Shown here piece after piece: positions 29,742 through 39,677 of a DNA stretch of 64,000 nucleotides (positions are counted from its first letter, which is position 1; the number at the start of each line of letters is the position of its first letter). Below the pieces are notes generated by a model. It made no database searches and had not been told where the DNA came from. It saw nothing but the letters and a program-made list of their open reading frames with translations. The stretch is taken from assembly GCF_014642735.1 (NCBI RefSeq), contig NZ_BMIV01000004.1, positions 150,500-214,499 on the forward strand. Direction: 5' to 3'. The stretch is from Paracoccus acridae. Lineage in GTDB: Bacteria; Pseudomonadota; Alphaproteobacteria; Rhodobacterales; Rhodobacteraceae. The position numbers and the translations under genes were made by a program.

Positions 29742-30527
29742 ATGAAAATCGCGACATTCAACATCAACGGCGTCAAGGCCCGGATTCAGGCACTGACCGA
29801 CTGGCTGGCGGGATCGGGCGCCGATCTGGTCGTCCTTCAGGAAATCAAGTCCGTGGACGAGGGCTTTCCCCGTGCCCATTTCGAGGATCTGGGCTGGACC
29901 GTCGAAACCCACGGCCAGAAGGGCTTCAACGGCGTGGCGATCCTGTCCAAGCTGCCGTTGGAGGACGTGACGCGGGGCCTGCCTGGCGACGAGGCCGACG
30001 AACAGGCCCGCTATATCGAGGCCACCGTCATCAGCAGCCAGGCGGTCCGCATCGCGGGGCTTTACCTGCCCAACGGCAACCCGGCGCCGGGGCCGAAATA
30101 CGACTATAAGCTGGCCTGGATGGAACGCCTGCGCCTGCGTGCCGCAGAACTGATGGAAAGCGAACTTCCGGTGGTGATGCTGGGCGATTTCAACATCATC
30201 CCCGAACCGCGCGACGCCGCCCGGCCGCAGGCCTGGGTTGATGACGCCCTGTTCCTGCCGCAAAGCCGCGAGGCCTTCCGGCGGATCGTGAACCAGGGCT
30301 GGACCGATGCCGTCCGCATCCGCGATCCTTGGTCCACGCGCGGTCCCTTCACCTTCTGGGATTATCAGGCCGGGTCCTGGGCCAAGGACGATGGCATCCG
30401 CATCGACCACCTGCTGCTGTCGCCCCAAGCCGCAGACCTGCTGGTCGAGACGGGCATCGACAAGGAGGCCCGCGCCGGCGAAAAGCCCAGCGACCATGTG
30501 CCCGTCTGGGTCAGGCTGGCGGCCTAG
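29742..30527 (+). CDS. xthA: Exodeoxyribonuclease III (AP endonuclease)
   Basis: 261 residues of the EEP nuclease family; repairs abasic sites and degrades 3' ends. Active-site elements: NINGVKAR near the N-terminus, LQEIKS with the metal Glu, YLPNG, GDFNIIPEP and the final SDHVPVWV with catalytic Asp/His. Its last 4 bases overlap the stop of the convergent CDF transporter. Confidence 0.95.
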   Translation: MKIATFNINGVKARIQALTDWLAGSGADLVVLQEIKSVDEGFPRAHFEDLGWTVETHGQKGFNGVAILSKLPLEDVTRGLPGDEADEQARYIEATVISSQAVRIAGLYLPNGNPAPGPKYDYKLAWMERLRLRAAELMESELPVVMLGDFNIIPEPRDAARPQAWVDDALFLPQSREAFRRIVNQGWTDAVRIRDPWSTRGPFTFWDYQAGSWAKDDGIRIDHLLLSPQAADLLVETGIDKEARAGEKPSDHVPVWVRLAA

Positions 30528-31411
30528 AGCACCAGCACGCCCGAATGCTTGGCCTTGTGTTCGGGTTCGACATGGATGGTGATCTGCGCGTCATCCAAGC
30601 GGCGTTTCAACGCGGCCTCGATCCGGTCGCAGATGGCGTGGGCCTCGGCCACCGGGGTTTCGCCGTCCACGACCAGATGGAAGTCGATGAACGTCATGCT
30701 GCCCGCGTGCCGGGTCCGCAGGTCATGCGCCTCGATCGCCCCATCGGCGTTGTCCGAGATGGTGGTGCGGATATCGCGCAGCAGATCCTCTGGCACCGCC
30801 CTGTCCATCAGACCGCCCAGGGAAACCGCCATCACCTTCCATCCCGACCACAGGATGTTGATCGCAACCAGCCCCGCCAGCACCGGATCAAGGATCGGAT
30901 AGCCCGAGATCACGGCCATCGACACGCCGAAGATCACTCCGGCCGAGGTGATGACATCCGACAGCAGATGCTGGCCGTCGGCGACAAGCGCCGGGGATTT
31001 CAGGCGGCGGCCGTGGCGGATCAGCACGAAGCACCAGCAGGCGTTGATGCAGCCCGCGAAGGCATTGATCAGCAGACCATTGACCGGGGCGTCCATGGGC
31101 TGGGGGTCGCGGATGCCGTGATAAGCCTCCTCGAGGATCAGCAGGGCCGCGACGATGATCATCACGCCTTCCAGGACGGCCGACATGAATTCGGCCTTGT
31201 GGTGCCCATAGGGATGGCCGCGGTCGGCCGGACGCTGGGCGATGCGGATCGCGATCAGCGCGGCAAGCGCCGTCGCCACGTTGACGGTGCTTTCAAGGGC
31301 GTCCGACAGAAGCGCGACCGATCCCGTGATGTGCCAGGCCAGGGTCTTCAGCCCCAGGACCACGATCCCGACTGCGATGCTGCCAAGGGCAATTTTGATG
31401 GTGCGATTCAT
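30524..31411 (-). CDS. Cation diffusion facilitator transporter
   Basis: 295-residue CDF-family exporter of divalent metals (Zn2+, Fe2+, Mn2+ or Cd2+) driven by protons. N-terminal helices are followed by SDALESTVN in TM2 (D...E rather than the common D...D site), HPYGHHKAEF, and DGQHLLSDVITS in TM5 with the second metal site. The C-terminal cytoplasmic domain includes the HVEPEHK metal-binding end. The TM2 change may alter metal choice. Monocistronic. Confidence 0.9.
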   Translation of the reverse strand: MNRTIKIALGSIAVGIVVLGLKTLAWHITGSVALLSDALESTVNVATALAALIAIRIAQRPADRGHPYGHHKAEFMSAVLEGVMIIVAALLILEEAYHGIRDPQPMDAPVNGLLINAFAGCINACWCFVLIRHGRRLKSPALVADGQHLLSDVITSAGVIFGVSMAVISGYPILDPVLAGLVAINILWSGWKVMAVSLGGLMDRAVPEDLLRDIRTTISDNADGAIEAHDLRTRHAGSMTFIDFHLVVDGETPVAEAHAICDRIEAALKRRLDDAQITIHVEPEHKAKHSGVLVL

Positions 31412-31526
31412 CGCGACGGTCCTTCATGCCATGCCCCCCGTCGGGCTGCATGTGGCAGAACCCGCCCCCAGTTGCAACTGGAAAGGCGTGCTGGACGGCG
31501 CCGCAAGCCGTCGTTAGACGGGTCGG

Positions 31527-31853
31527 ATGCAGGTGCTTGCGATCTATCTGACTGCCGCCTTGGCGGAAATCGCCGGCTGCTTCGCCTTCTGGGCGTGGTA
31601 TCGGCTGGACAAGTCGCCGCTGTGGCTGGTGCCCGGCATGGCCTCGCTGGCGCTGTTTGCCTGGGTCCTGTCGCTCAGCCCGGCCGATCAGGCGGGACGG
31701 GCCTATGCGGCCTATGGCGGCGTCTATATCACCGCATCGCTCCTGTGGCTTTGGCTGGCCGAAGGGCGCAGGCCCGATCAGTGGGATGTGATGGGCGCCG
31801 CGATCTGCCTGGCGGGCGCCGCGGTCATCCTGTGGGGACCGCGCGCCGCCTGA
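31527..31853 (+). CDS. ynfA: YnfA/UPF0060 family membrane protein
   Basis: 108 residues with four hydrophobic helices. Family signature [18 protein letters not shown] and [19 protein letters not shown] are present. YnfA resembles small multidrug-resistance proteins in fold and has been linked to drug efflux in enterics. Convergent with the CsbD-like gene, 3 bases between stops. Confidence 0.92.
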   Translation: MQVLAIYLTAALAEIAGCFAFWAWYRLDKSPLWLVPGMASLALFAWVLSLSPADQAGRAYAAYGGVYITASLLWLWLAEGRRPDQWDVMGAAICLAGAAVILWGPRAA

Positions 31854-31856
31854 CGG

Positions 31857-32198
31857 TCAGTTGTCACCGTCGTCAGGATATTCGTCGTCATCGCCGAAGC
31901 GGGCGTCATCGGCATATTCATCCTCGCCCTCGCCCACATACTTGGCGCTGAGCGCGATGGAATGGTTGTCATGCGTCGGATCCATGACCACGTCCGACGG
32001 AATCTCTCCGGCCAGCCATTCGCGCAATTCCTCGCGGATTTCGGACGGTTCCTGGCCGGTCGCCTCGGCAAGATAGGCCACGAAGGCGCGCTGATCGCCG
32101 TCGATTTCATCAAGGTCGGTTTCGTCGACCTCGGGCCACTTCTCGACGATCGCTTCGTAGAACGCAGCCCAATTCTGCTGCACATGGCTCCATTTCAT
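31857..32198 (-). CDS. CsbD-like protein with acidic tail
   Basis: 113 residues. The N-terminal 65 residues (WSHVQQNWAAFYEAIVEKWP, DLDEIDGDQRAFVAYLAE) match the CsbD-like stress-protein pattern of W..V..NW..F and DL..I.G.R. A long Asp/Glu-rich tail (about residues 88-113) follows. General-stress proteins of this type are poorly understood. Its ATG shares one base with the stop of the entericidin-like gene (TGATG), making it the last member of a coupled trio. Confidence 0.65.
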   Translation of the reverse strand: MKWSHVQQNWAAFYEAIVEKWPEVDETDLDEIDGDQRAFVAYLAEATGQEPSEIREELREWLAGEIPSDVVMDPTHDNHSIALSAKYVGEGEDEYADDARFGDDDEYPDDGDN

Positions 32199-32326
32199 CA
32201 GTATCCGCCTCCCATCGAGGATTGCGCCCAGTTTGCAATTCCGGTGATGTCCTCACCGACCCCAGCGACCGTATTGCAGCCAGCCAGCACCGTGCAGGCC
32301 AGCAGCATGCCCAAGACTGCCTTCAT
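32198..32326 (-). CDS. Entericidin-like lipoprotein
   Basis: 42 residues: a signal peptide with lipobox VLAGC (Cys17) and a short mature part NTVAGVGEDITGIANWAQSS, which matches the entericidin A/B family. Entericidins are small envelope lipoproteins of a stress-controlled toxin/antidote pair in enterics; many alphaproteobacteria carry single copies of unknown role. The start overlaps the stop of the peptide-binding protein (ATGA) and the stop overlaps the CsbD-like start. A GGAGG site lies about 9 bases upstream inside the previous gene. Confidence 0.85.
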   Translation of the reverse strand: MKAVLGMLLACTVLAGCNTVAGVGEDITGIANWAQSSMGGGY

Positions 32327-34185
32327 TCTTCTGCCTCCTGCCACCACAGCTCGGGCAGGAAGCCCGGCCAATCTCCGTAAAGTGGCGTTGTCTGGGCAGG
32401 ATACCGCAGGTCCGCAGCATGGGCCAGCCGCGAGACCGGCGAGAACCCGGCCGGTATCACGTAACGCCCTGCGGTTAGGATTCGATCCAGGGCGCGAACG
32501 GCCGACGTGAAATCCTCGTCGGTTTCAGACTGGACCATGGCGGCGATGACGGCATCGGCCGCCGGGCTTTTCATGCCCATCCAGTTGCGGCTGCCGGGCT
32601 GGTCCGCAGCCTCGGACCCCCAATAGAGCAGTTGTTCGTTCCCCGGCGACAGCGACAGGGCGCGTTCATACCAGGTCATGTCGAACTGAAACTCATTGGT
32701 GCGCTGCACAAACTGCGCCGGATCCAGCAAGGTGATGCGCACCTGCATCCCCAGGTTCCGCAGCGCCTGGACATAGATATCGGCGATCTGCTGGGTCTCG
32801 GACGCGGTGCGCATGGCGGTGCCGGACTGGTTCAGCAGGATTTCGAAGGCAAAGGGGCGGCCATCTGCGTTCCGCAGAACGCCGTCCTGCACGGTCCATC
32901 CCGCGTCCGACAGCAGCGCGATCGCCCGCCGCAGGCCCGCCCTGTCAAGCGCGCGGTCCGATCCCTCGGGCAGGGCATAGCCCTCGATGGTGCTGGGGGG
33001 CAGGTCCGCCGAGAAGGGCGCCAGCAATTCGGCCACCCGGCCGGTCGCGGGTCCGGGCTGCATCGCCAGGCTGGAATTCGCGAAATACGAGGTGATCCGC
33101 CGGTCCTTGCCGCCGTTCAGCGTGGCATTGATGAAACGGAAGTTGAAGGCCTCGATCATGGCCTGACGGACCCGCCAGTCGGCAAACAGCGGGTTGCGGG
33201 TGTTCATCACCAGCCCCATGATCCCAGACGGGCGGCCATTGGGGATTTCCGCCTTGACCGCATCCCCCCGCGTCATCAGGGGGAAATTGTATTCCTGGTC
33301 CCACTTGTTCGCGGACAGTTCCCGCCAGACCGTGACCTCGCCCGCCTTGAAGGCCTCGAACATGGCGTTGGCATCGCCGAAATAGTCATAGCGGATCACG
33401 TCCAGATTGTTGCGCCCCCGGTTGACGGCCAGATCCTTGCCCCAGTAATCGGGATCGCGCCGGAAGGTGATCATGCGCCCCGGATCGACCCGGTCCACGA
33501 CATAGGGACCGGAGCCGATCGGCGCCTCCAGTCCCGAGGCCGAGAAGTCCTTGCCTTCCCACTGGGCCTTCTTCAGGACCGGCCGCAGCCCCATCAGCAT
33601 CGCCAGTTCGCGGTCGTTTTCCGAAAAGGTGAAACGGATGCGGGCGGGGCCGGTCTGCTCCATCTTCGCGACCTTGGACCAGGCACCGTGATAGCGCGGA
33701 TGCCCCTGCGTCCCCAGCGTCTCGTATGACCACATCACGTCCTCGACGGTCACGGGCGATCCGTCCGAGAAACGCGCCTCGGGGCGCAGGGTGAATTCCA
33801 CCCAACTGCGGTCCGGTGCCGTTTCGACAGACTGCGCCAGAAGTCCGTAAAGCGTGAAGGGTTCGTCAAGGCTGCGATACATCAGCGTCTCGGCGACATG
33901 GACGCCGACGCCCCATGCTGCATTGCCTTTCAGCACCCAGGGCTTGAGCGAGTCGAAGCCCCCCGGTTCGGCCAAGCGAATCATTCCGCCCTGGGGCGCG
34001 TCGCGGTTGACGTAGGGGAGTGCTTGGAATCCTTGAGGTAGAGCAGGCTGACCATACATTGCAAGCCCGTGGGCCGGTTCGGCACGCCCTTCAAGCGGCA
34101 TTGATGCAACAGTCAGAAAACCGCCAGATATCAGGCACAAGGCACGGATAACCGCAGATTTGTTAAGGTTTCTTAAGAATTTCAT
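32323..34185 (-). CDS. Peptide ABC transporter substrate-binding protein
   Basis: 620-residue family-5 extracellular solute-binding protein, in length and features closest to YejA-type oligopeptide/microcin-C binding proteins. The N-terminus (residues 1-35) is a signal peptide; LPYVNRDAPQGGMIRLAEPG and PVTVEDVMWSYETL are typical. Permease and ATPase genes do not follow. Instead the entericidin-like and CsbD-like genes are attached by 4- and 1-base overlaps, an unusual context. Confidence 0.88.
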   Translation of the reverse strand: MKFLRNLNKSAVIRALCLISGGFLTVASMPLEGRAEPAHGLAMYGQPALPQGFQALPYVNRDAPQGGMIRLAEPGGFDSLKPWVLKGNAAWGVGVHVAETLMYRSLDEPFTLYGLLAQSVETAPDRSWVEFTLRPEARFSDGSPVTVEDVMWSYETLGTQGHPRYHGAWSKVAKMEQTGPARIRFTFSENDRELAMLMGLRPVLKKAQWEGKDFSASGLEAPIGSGPYVVDRVDPGRMITFRRDPDYWGKDLAVNRGRNNLDVIRYDYFGDANAMFEAFKAGEVTVWRELSANKWDQEYNFPLMTRGDAVKAEIPNGRPSGIMGLVMNTRNPLFADWRVRQAMIEAFNFRFINATLNGGKDRRITSYFANSSLAMQPGPATGRVAELLAPFSADLPPSTIEGYALPEGSDRALDRAGLRRAIALLSDAGWTVQDGVLRNADGRPFAFEILLNQSGTAMRTASETQQIADIYVQALRNLGMQVRITLLDPAQFVQRTNEFQFDMTWYERALSLSPGNEQLLYWGSEAADQPGSRNWMGMKSPAADAVIAAMVQSETDEDFTSAVRALDRILTAGRYVIPAGFSPVSRLAHAADLRYPAQTTPLYGDWPGFLPELWWQEAEE

Positions 34186-34269
34186 TGCCTGTCTGCTCGA
34201 TTTTCTTCTTTTCGATACAAATTCAACTGACTTGAACCGGGATCGTCAATGCCGGGTCGAACTTCTTCG

Positions 34270-34298
34270 TTGGACTCTGACAGGCATTAGCGTATAAA
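34270..34298 (+). promoter_or_regulatory. Sigma70-type promoter of candidate sRNA
   Basis: TTGGAC (34270-34275), a 17-base spacer and TATAAA (34293-34298). Predicts a start near 34305. There is no coding region before the terminator at 34351-34379. Confidence 0.6.
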
Positions 34299-34304
34299 TG
34301 GCTT

Positions 34305-34379
34305 ACTGCTCGATAGGTTTCTTGCCTGTATGAAACCTGCCTCATGACTTGCGCCCGCCTTGTGCGGGCGCTTTTTTTT
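34305..34379 (+). ncRNA. Candidate trans-acting small RNA, about 75 nt
   Basis: Between a consensus-like promoter and a strong intrinsic terminator lie about 75 bases with no credible gene. The predicted RNA has a first hairpin, AGGTTTC (34315-34321) paired with GAAACCT (34332-34338) around a 10-base loop. An unpaired stretch of about 12 bases follows, then the terminator stem GCGCCCGC (34351-34358) / GCGGGCGC (34364-34371), loop CTTGT, and eight T (34372-34379). This hairpin / single-strand / terminator-with-U-tail layout is that of Hfq-type sRNAs. A five-codon frame (ATG 34330 to TGA) exists but has no ribosome site. It could alternatively be a terminated leader of bdhA, which starts 69 bases after the terminator. 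Confidence 0.55.
34351..34379 (+). terminator. Strong intrinsic terminator
   Basis: 8-base-pair GC stem GCGCCCGC/GCGGGCGC with a 5-base loop, followed by eight T. No plus-strand protein gene ends nearby (the closest, ynfA, is 2.5 kb upstream), which is the reason to suspect an sRNA. Confidence 0.9.
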
Positions 34380-34447
34380 CCCCATGCTGCACCTGCAAAC
34401 GGCTGGGGCCTTGCGCCCTGTTAAAGCCGACAGTCAGGAGGGGGGCG

Positions 34448-35230
34448 ATGTTTCAAAAGTTTCTAGGCGGTAAAACCGCAGTCGTGACGGGTTCTAACTC
34501 TGGGATCGGGCTGGGCATCGCGCACCGCCTGGCCATGGCGGGGGCGGATATCGTCCTGAACAGTTTCACGGACCGGGACGAGGATCATGCCCTGGCCGAG
34601 TCCCTGGCGCGGGACCATGGCGTCACCGTCCGCTATATCAAGGCGGACATGTCCAAGGGCGACGAATGCCGGGCCTTGATCGAACGGGCGGGACGCTGCG
34701 ACATCCTGGTGAACAACGCGGGCATCCAGCATGTCGCGCCGATCCCAGACTTTCCGGTCGAGAAATGGGACGCGATCATCGCGATCAACCTGACCTCGGC
34801 CTTTCACACGACCGCAGCGGCCCTGCCGATGATGCGTGCCGCGGGCTGGGGGCGCATCGTCAACGTCGCGTCCGCCCACGGGCTGACGGCAAGCGCCTTC
34901 AAATCCGCCTATGTGGCGGCCAAGCACGGGATCGTCGGGTTCACCAAGGTCACCGCCCTTGAAACCGCGAAAGAGGCGATCACCTGCAACGCGGTCTGCC
35001 CTGGCTATGTCCTGACGCCGCTGGTCGAGGCGCAGATCCCCAACACGATGAAGGAATACGGCATGAGCCGCGAGGAGGTGATCCAGAAGGTCATGCTGGA
35101 ACGCCAGCCGTCCAAGGAATTCGTCACCGTCGAACAGTTGGGGGATACGACGGCCTTCCTGTGCAGCGACGCCGCGGCCCAGATCACCGGCACGGCCATC
35201 AGCGTCGATGGGGGCTGGACCGCCTTGTGA
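34448..35230 (+). CDS. bdhA: 3-hydroxybutyrate dehydrogenase
   Basis: 260-residue short-chain dehydrogenase that interconverts (R)-3-hydroxybutyrate and acetoacetate with NAD+, used when poly-hydroxybutyrate is mobilised. TGSNSGIGLGIA cofactor motif, NNAGIQHVAP, the active Ser-Tyr-Lys set with SAYVAAKHG, and CNAVCPGYVLTPLVEAQIP match this family closely. The start ATG 34448 has GGAGGGGG upstream. Stands alone behind the sRNA/terminator region. Confidence 0.92.
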   Translation: MFQKFLGGKTAVVTGSNSGIGLGIAHRLAMAGADIVLNSFTDRDEDHALAESLARDHGVTVRYIKADMSKGDECRALIERAGRCDILVNNAGIQHVAPIPDFPVEKWDAIIAINLTSAFHTTAAALPMMRAAGWGRIVNVASAHGLTASAFKSAYVAAKHGIVGFTKVTALETAKEAITCNAVCPGYVLTPLVEAQIPNTMKEYGMSREEVIQKVMLERQPSKEFVTVEQLGDTTAFLCSDAAAQITGTAISVDGGWTAL

Positions 35231-35259
35231 CGAAAGCCGCCGGCATCAAGGGCCGCTGC

Positions 35260-35643
35260 CTATAAGGACAGCGCGTCCTCGATGGCGCGAAGGTCGGAAT
35301 TCGTCAGGTTCCTGGCCACTTCCCTGCGCAGGCGGAATTGCAGTTCCTTGTGATACCGCTTGCGCAACACCCCCAGGGTGGGCGGATCCGCGATGATGAC
35401 GACGTCATCTGCCTTGTGCTTCAGCACCATGTCGTTCAGGTGATCGGCAAGCCGGGCCGCAAACACGGCAGGATCGCCCGCAGCGACGATGCCCGGACTG
35501 GCGTCACCCGCCTTGTGCTGGCTCATGCTGTCCAGTGTGATCCGTTCGGTCTCAGACAACTCGATGCCGTGCTTGGCGGCATTGCGGAACAGTGTCGCCG
35601 ACTGGCCGTCGGTCACGACAACCAGAGTGTCATGAGGCAGCAT
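35260..35643 (-). CDS. Host-attachment family protein
   Basis: 127 residues of the family named for a protein needed for attachment to host cells (PF10116 type). HDTLVVVTDGQSATLFRN at the N-terminus and ADDVVIIADPPTLGVLRKRYH near the C-terminus are typical; the fold resembles a eRF1-domain-like nuclease fold. Role in free-living species unknown. AGGAGAT precedes ATG 35643. Confidence 0.8.
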   Translation of the reverse strand: MLPHDTLVVVTDGQSATLFRNAAKHGIELSETERITLDSMSQHKAGDASPGIVAAGDPAVFAARLADHLNDMVLKHKADDVVIIADPPTLGVLRKRYHKELQFRLRREVARNLTNSDLRAIEDALSL

Positions 35644-35690
35644 CGTGATCTCCTGTCGTTACCAGATCCGGTAACGCAGGGTCACACGCG

Positions 35691-37269
<1,579 letters not shown>

Positions 37270-37342
37270 AATTCTTCCTATTCTTGCCGGGAAGTTCTGT
37301 TGCATTAACTGAAGATTTTGATTTTTGCGGCAATGTCGGGTC

Positions 37343-37897
37343 ATGAGGAACAAATCAGGACCGCAAGACGCCATGATTTCCCCCGCGCCGCGCGACATGC
37401 GCCCCCAGGCCGACGTTCAGGCTCTGCCGGATCTGGCAGACACGACCGAAGCCTATCTGGAATCCCTGCAGCTTCTGGAACGGCTGCACCGGCTGATGCT
37501 GGACCTGGTCAAGGACGAATTCGAACGTCTGGGCCAACATGACCTGACGCCCGTACAGGCCATGATCCTTTACAACCTCGGCGGGGCCGAGGTGTCGGCG
37601 GGCGAGCTTCGGTCCCGTGGCATGTATCAGGGATCGAATGTCAGCTATAACCTGAAGAAGCTGGTGACGATGGGCTATGTCCATCACGAACGCAGCGACA
37701 TGGACCGCCGTTCGGTGCGGGTCAAGCTGACCCAGGAAGGACAGGCGATCCGCGACATGGTCCACCGCCTGTTCCTGCGCCATGCCGAAGGGCTGGCCAT
37801 GTCCGGCGTGCTGGAAGACCCGCCCTTGGAGCAGGTCAACCTGCAAAGCCGCCGGATCGAGCGGTTCTGGCTGGAACAGATCCGCTATATCTACTGA
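37343..37897 (+). CDS. petP: MarR-family regulator of PetP/LdtR type
   Basis: About 184 residues; winged helix-turn-helix in the middle (DLTPVQAMILYNLGGAEVSA, SRGMYQGSNVSYNLKKLVTM, SDMDRRSVRVKLT). The GYYQGSNVSYNLKKLV-like recognition helix is the hallmark of the PetP (Rhodobacter) and LdtR (Liberibacter) group. No petR partner is adjacent. The start is uncertain: ATG 37343 or ATG 37373, neither with a strong ribosome site. Confidence 0.8.
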   Translation: MRNKSGPQDAMISPAPRDMRPQADVQALPDLADTTEAYLESLQLLERLHRLMLDLVKDEFERLGQHDLTPVQAMILYNLGGAEVSAGELRSRGMYQGSNVSYNLKKLVTMGYVHHERSDMDRRSVRVKLTQEGQAIRDMVHRLFLRHAEGLAMSGVLEDPPLEQVNLQSRRIERFWLEQIRYIY

Positions 37898-37912
37898 CCC
37901 GCGGGTATCGCC

Positions 37913-38341
37913 TTACCAGTGGCCGGTATTTTCCATGCTGGCCCAGGGTTCGGCCGGGGGCAGGTGATCGCCTTCCTGCAGCAGTTCGATCGAGACATTG
38001 TCGGGGCTGCGCACGAAGGCCATGTGCCCGTCCCGCGGCGGACGGTTGATGGTGACCCCGGCGTCCATCAGCTTCTGGCAAAGATCATAGATGTTGCCGA
38101 CCCGATAGGCCAGGTGGCCGAAGTGGCGGCTGTCCGAGGGCAGACCTTCGTCCCCGTCCCAGTTGAAGGTCAGTTCGACCGGACATTCCGGCTGACCCGG
38201 CGGGGCCATGAAGACCAGGGTGAAGCGGCCCTTGTCGTTGTCGATCCGGCGCGTCTCCTCCAGCCCCAGCAGCTTGAAGAATGCGATGGTCTTGTCCAGA
38301 TCCTTGACGCGAACCATGGTGTGCAAGTAGCGGATATTCAT
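37913..38341 (-). CDS. gloA: Lactoylglutathione lyase (glyoxalase I)
   Basis: 142 residues. Converts the methylglyoxal-glutathione adduct to S-lactoylglutathione. Metal ligands fall in YLHTMVRVKDLD (His), VELTFNWDG (Glu), FGHLAYRV (His) and VSIELLQEG (Glu). AGGAGG lies 8 bases before ATG 38341. Downstream of folA by 18 bases, likely in the same transcript as thyA-folA. Confidence 0.95.
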   Translation of the reverse strand: MNIRYLHTMVRVKDLDKTIAFFKLLGLEETRRIDNDKGRFTLVFMAPPGQPECPVELTFNWDGDEGLPSDSRHFGHLAYRVGNIYDLCQKLMDAGVTINRPPRDGHMAFVRSPDNVSIELLQEGDHLPPAEPWASMENTGHW

Positions 38342-38359
38342 CGGGATCCTCCTGTTGGG

Positions 38360-38839
38360 TCAGCGGCGGCGCAAGTATTCGAAAAGGGTGCAGCAGGGCG
38401 TGTCCTGGCGCAAGACCAGCGAACCCAGGCAATGCCACTGATCCTTGTCGAAATCGGGAAAGAACGCGTCCGCATCCGTGACGGCCAGGTCCACCTGCGT
38501 CAGCAACAGCCGGTCGGCCATGGGAAGCAGGGCCCGATAGATGCCGGCCCCGCCGATGCCATAGACCCGGCGATGACCCAGGCAATGCGCGTGATCCACG
38601 GCGGCCTGGGGCGTGGGAAGGACGTTCTCGGCCACAGCAAGGTCGGAGGACACGACCAGATTCAGGCGGTTCTTCAAGGGTTTGAACGGCAGGCTTTCCC
38701 AGGTCCTGCGACCCATGACGACAGCGCCCCCGGTGGTTTCGCGCTGGAAGAAGGCCAGATCCTCGGGCGCGCGCCAGGGGATGTCGTTGTCCTTGCCGAT
38801 GGCGCCATTGCGGTCGCGGGCTGCAATCAGGGTCAGCAT
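38360..38839 (-). CDS. folA: Dihydrofolate reductase
   Basis: 159 residues. MLTLIAARDRNGAIGKDNDIPW is the classic N-terminus, with MGRRTWESLP and VYGIGGAGIY later. Regenerates tetrahydrofolate used by the adjacent thyA; 3 bases separate the two genes. Confidence 0.96.
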   Translation of the reverse strand: MLTLIAARDRNGAIGKDNDIPWRAPEDLAFFQRETTGGAVVMGRRTWESLPFKPLKNRLNLVVSSDLAVAENVLPTPQAAVDHAHCLGHRRVYGIGGAGIYRALLPMADRLLLTQVDLAVTDADAFFPDFDKDQWHCLGSLVLRQDTPCCTLFEYLRRR

Positions 38840-38842
38840 GGA

Positions 38843-39676
38843 TCAGACCGCCACGGGGGCCTTGATGGCCGGGTCGGGGTCATAGTTCAGTACCTCGAAA
38901 TCCTCGAAACGGAAATCGAAGATGGATTGCACATCCCGGCGCAGGCGCAACCGGGGCAGCGGCTTCGGGGTCCGTGCAAGCTGGGTTCGCACCTGATCCA
39001 GGTGGTTCGAATAGATATGCGCGTCGCCGATGGAATGGACGAAATCGCCCGGTTCATAGCCGGTGACATGGGCCAGCATCACCTGGAGCAGCGCATAGGA
39101 GGCGATGTTGAACGGCACGCCCAGGAACATGTCCGCCGACCGCTGATACAGTTGCAGATGCAGCTTGCCCGCCAGGATCCGCACCTGCCACAGCGTATGG
39201 CAGGGCGGCAACGCCATGTCCGGCACGTCGCCAGGATTCCAAGCGGACACGATCAGGCGGCGAGAGTCGGGCGTCTTGCGGATCGCTTCCACAAGATCCG
39301 CGATCTGATCGACATGGCCCGCGAAGAACAGCGGCCGACCGTCGGCGTCAAGGCCGCTTGGCACCAGCTTGGGAAAGTGGCGCCATTGCCGGCCATAGAC
39401 CGGCCCGAGGTCGCCGTTCTTGTCCGCCCATTCGTCCCAGATCGAGACGCCGTTTTCCTGCAGATAGCGGATGTTCGTGTCGCCCGACAGGAACCACAGC
39501 AATTCGTGGATGATCGACTTCAGGTGCAGCTTCTTGGTCGTCACCAGTGGAAAGCCGTCCGACAGGCGGTAACGGCATTGCAGCCCGAAATGGCTGATCG
39601 TGCCGGTGCCCGTCCGGTCGGTGCTTTCAAGACCCTGTTCCAGAACCATGCGCAGGGCGTCGTGATATTGCTGCAT
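38843..39676 (-). CDS. thyA: Thymidylate synthase
   Basis: 277 residues, ThyA type. Makes dTMP from dUMP with methylene-tetrahydrofolate. Nucleophile Cys in LPPCHTLWQ; also [20 protein letters not shown] and NIASYALL. Starts one base after the parE stop, so parE-thyA-folA-gloA may be one transcript. Confidence 0.97.
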   Translation of the reverse strand: MQQYHDALRMVLEQGLESTDRTGTGTISHFGLQCRYRLSDGFPLVTTKKLHLKSIIHELLWFLSGDTNIRYLQENGVSIWDEWADKNGDLGPVYGRQWRHFPKLVPSGLDADGRPLFFAGHVDQIADLVEAIRKTPDSRRLIVSAWNPGDVPDMALPPCHTLWQVRILAGKLHLQLYQRSADMFLGVPFNIASYALLQVMLAHVTGYEPGDFVHSIGDAHIYSNHLDQVRTQLARTPKPLPRLRLRRDVQSIFDFRFEDFEVLNYDPDPAIKAPVAV

Positions 39677-39677
39677 C

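Noticed and set aside
34330..34347. Five-codon frame within the sRNA region as a leader peptide
   Set aside because: No ribosome site, no run of regulatory codons, and bdhA is not a biosynthetic gene expected to use attenuation.
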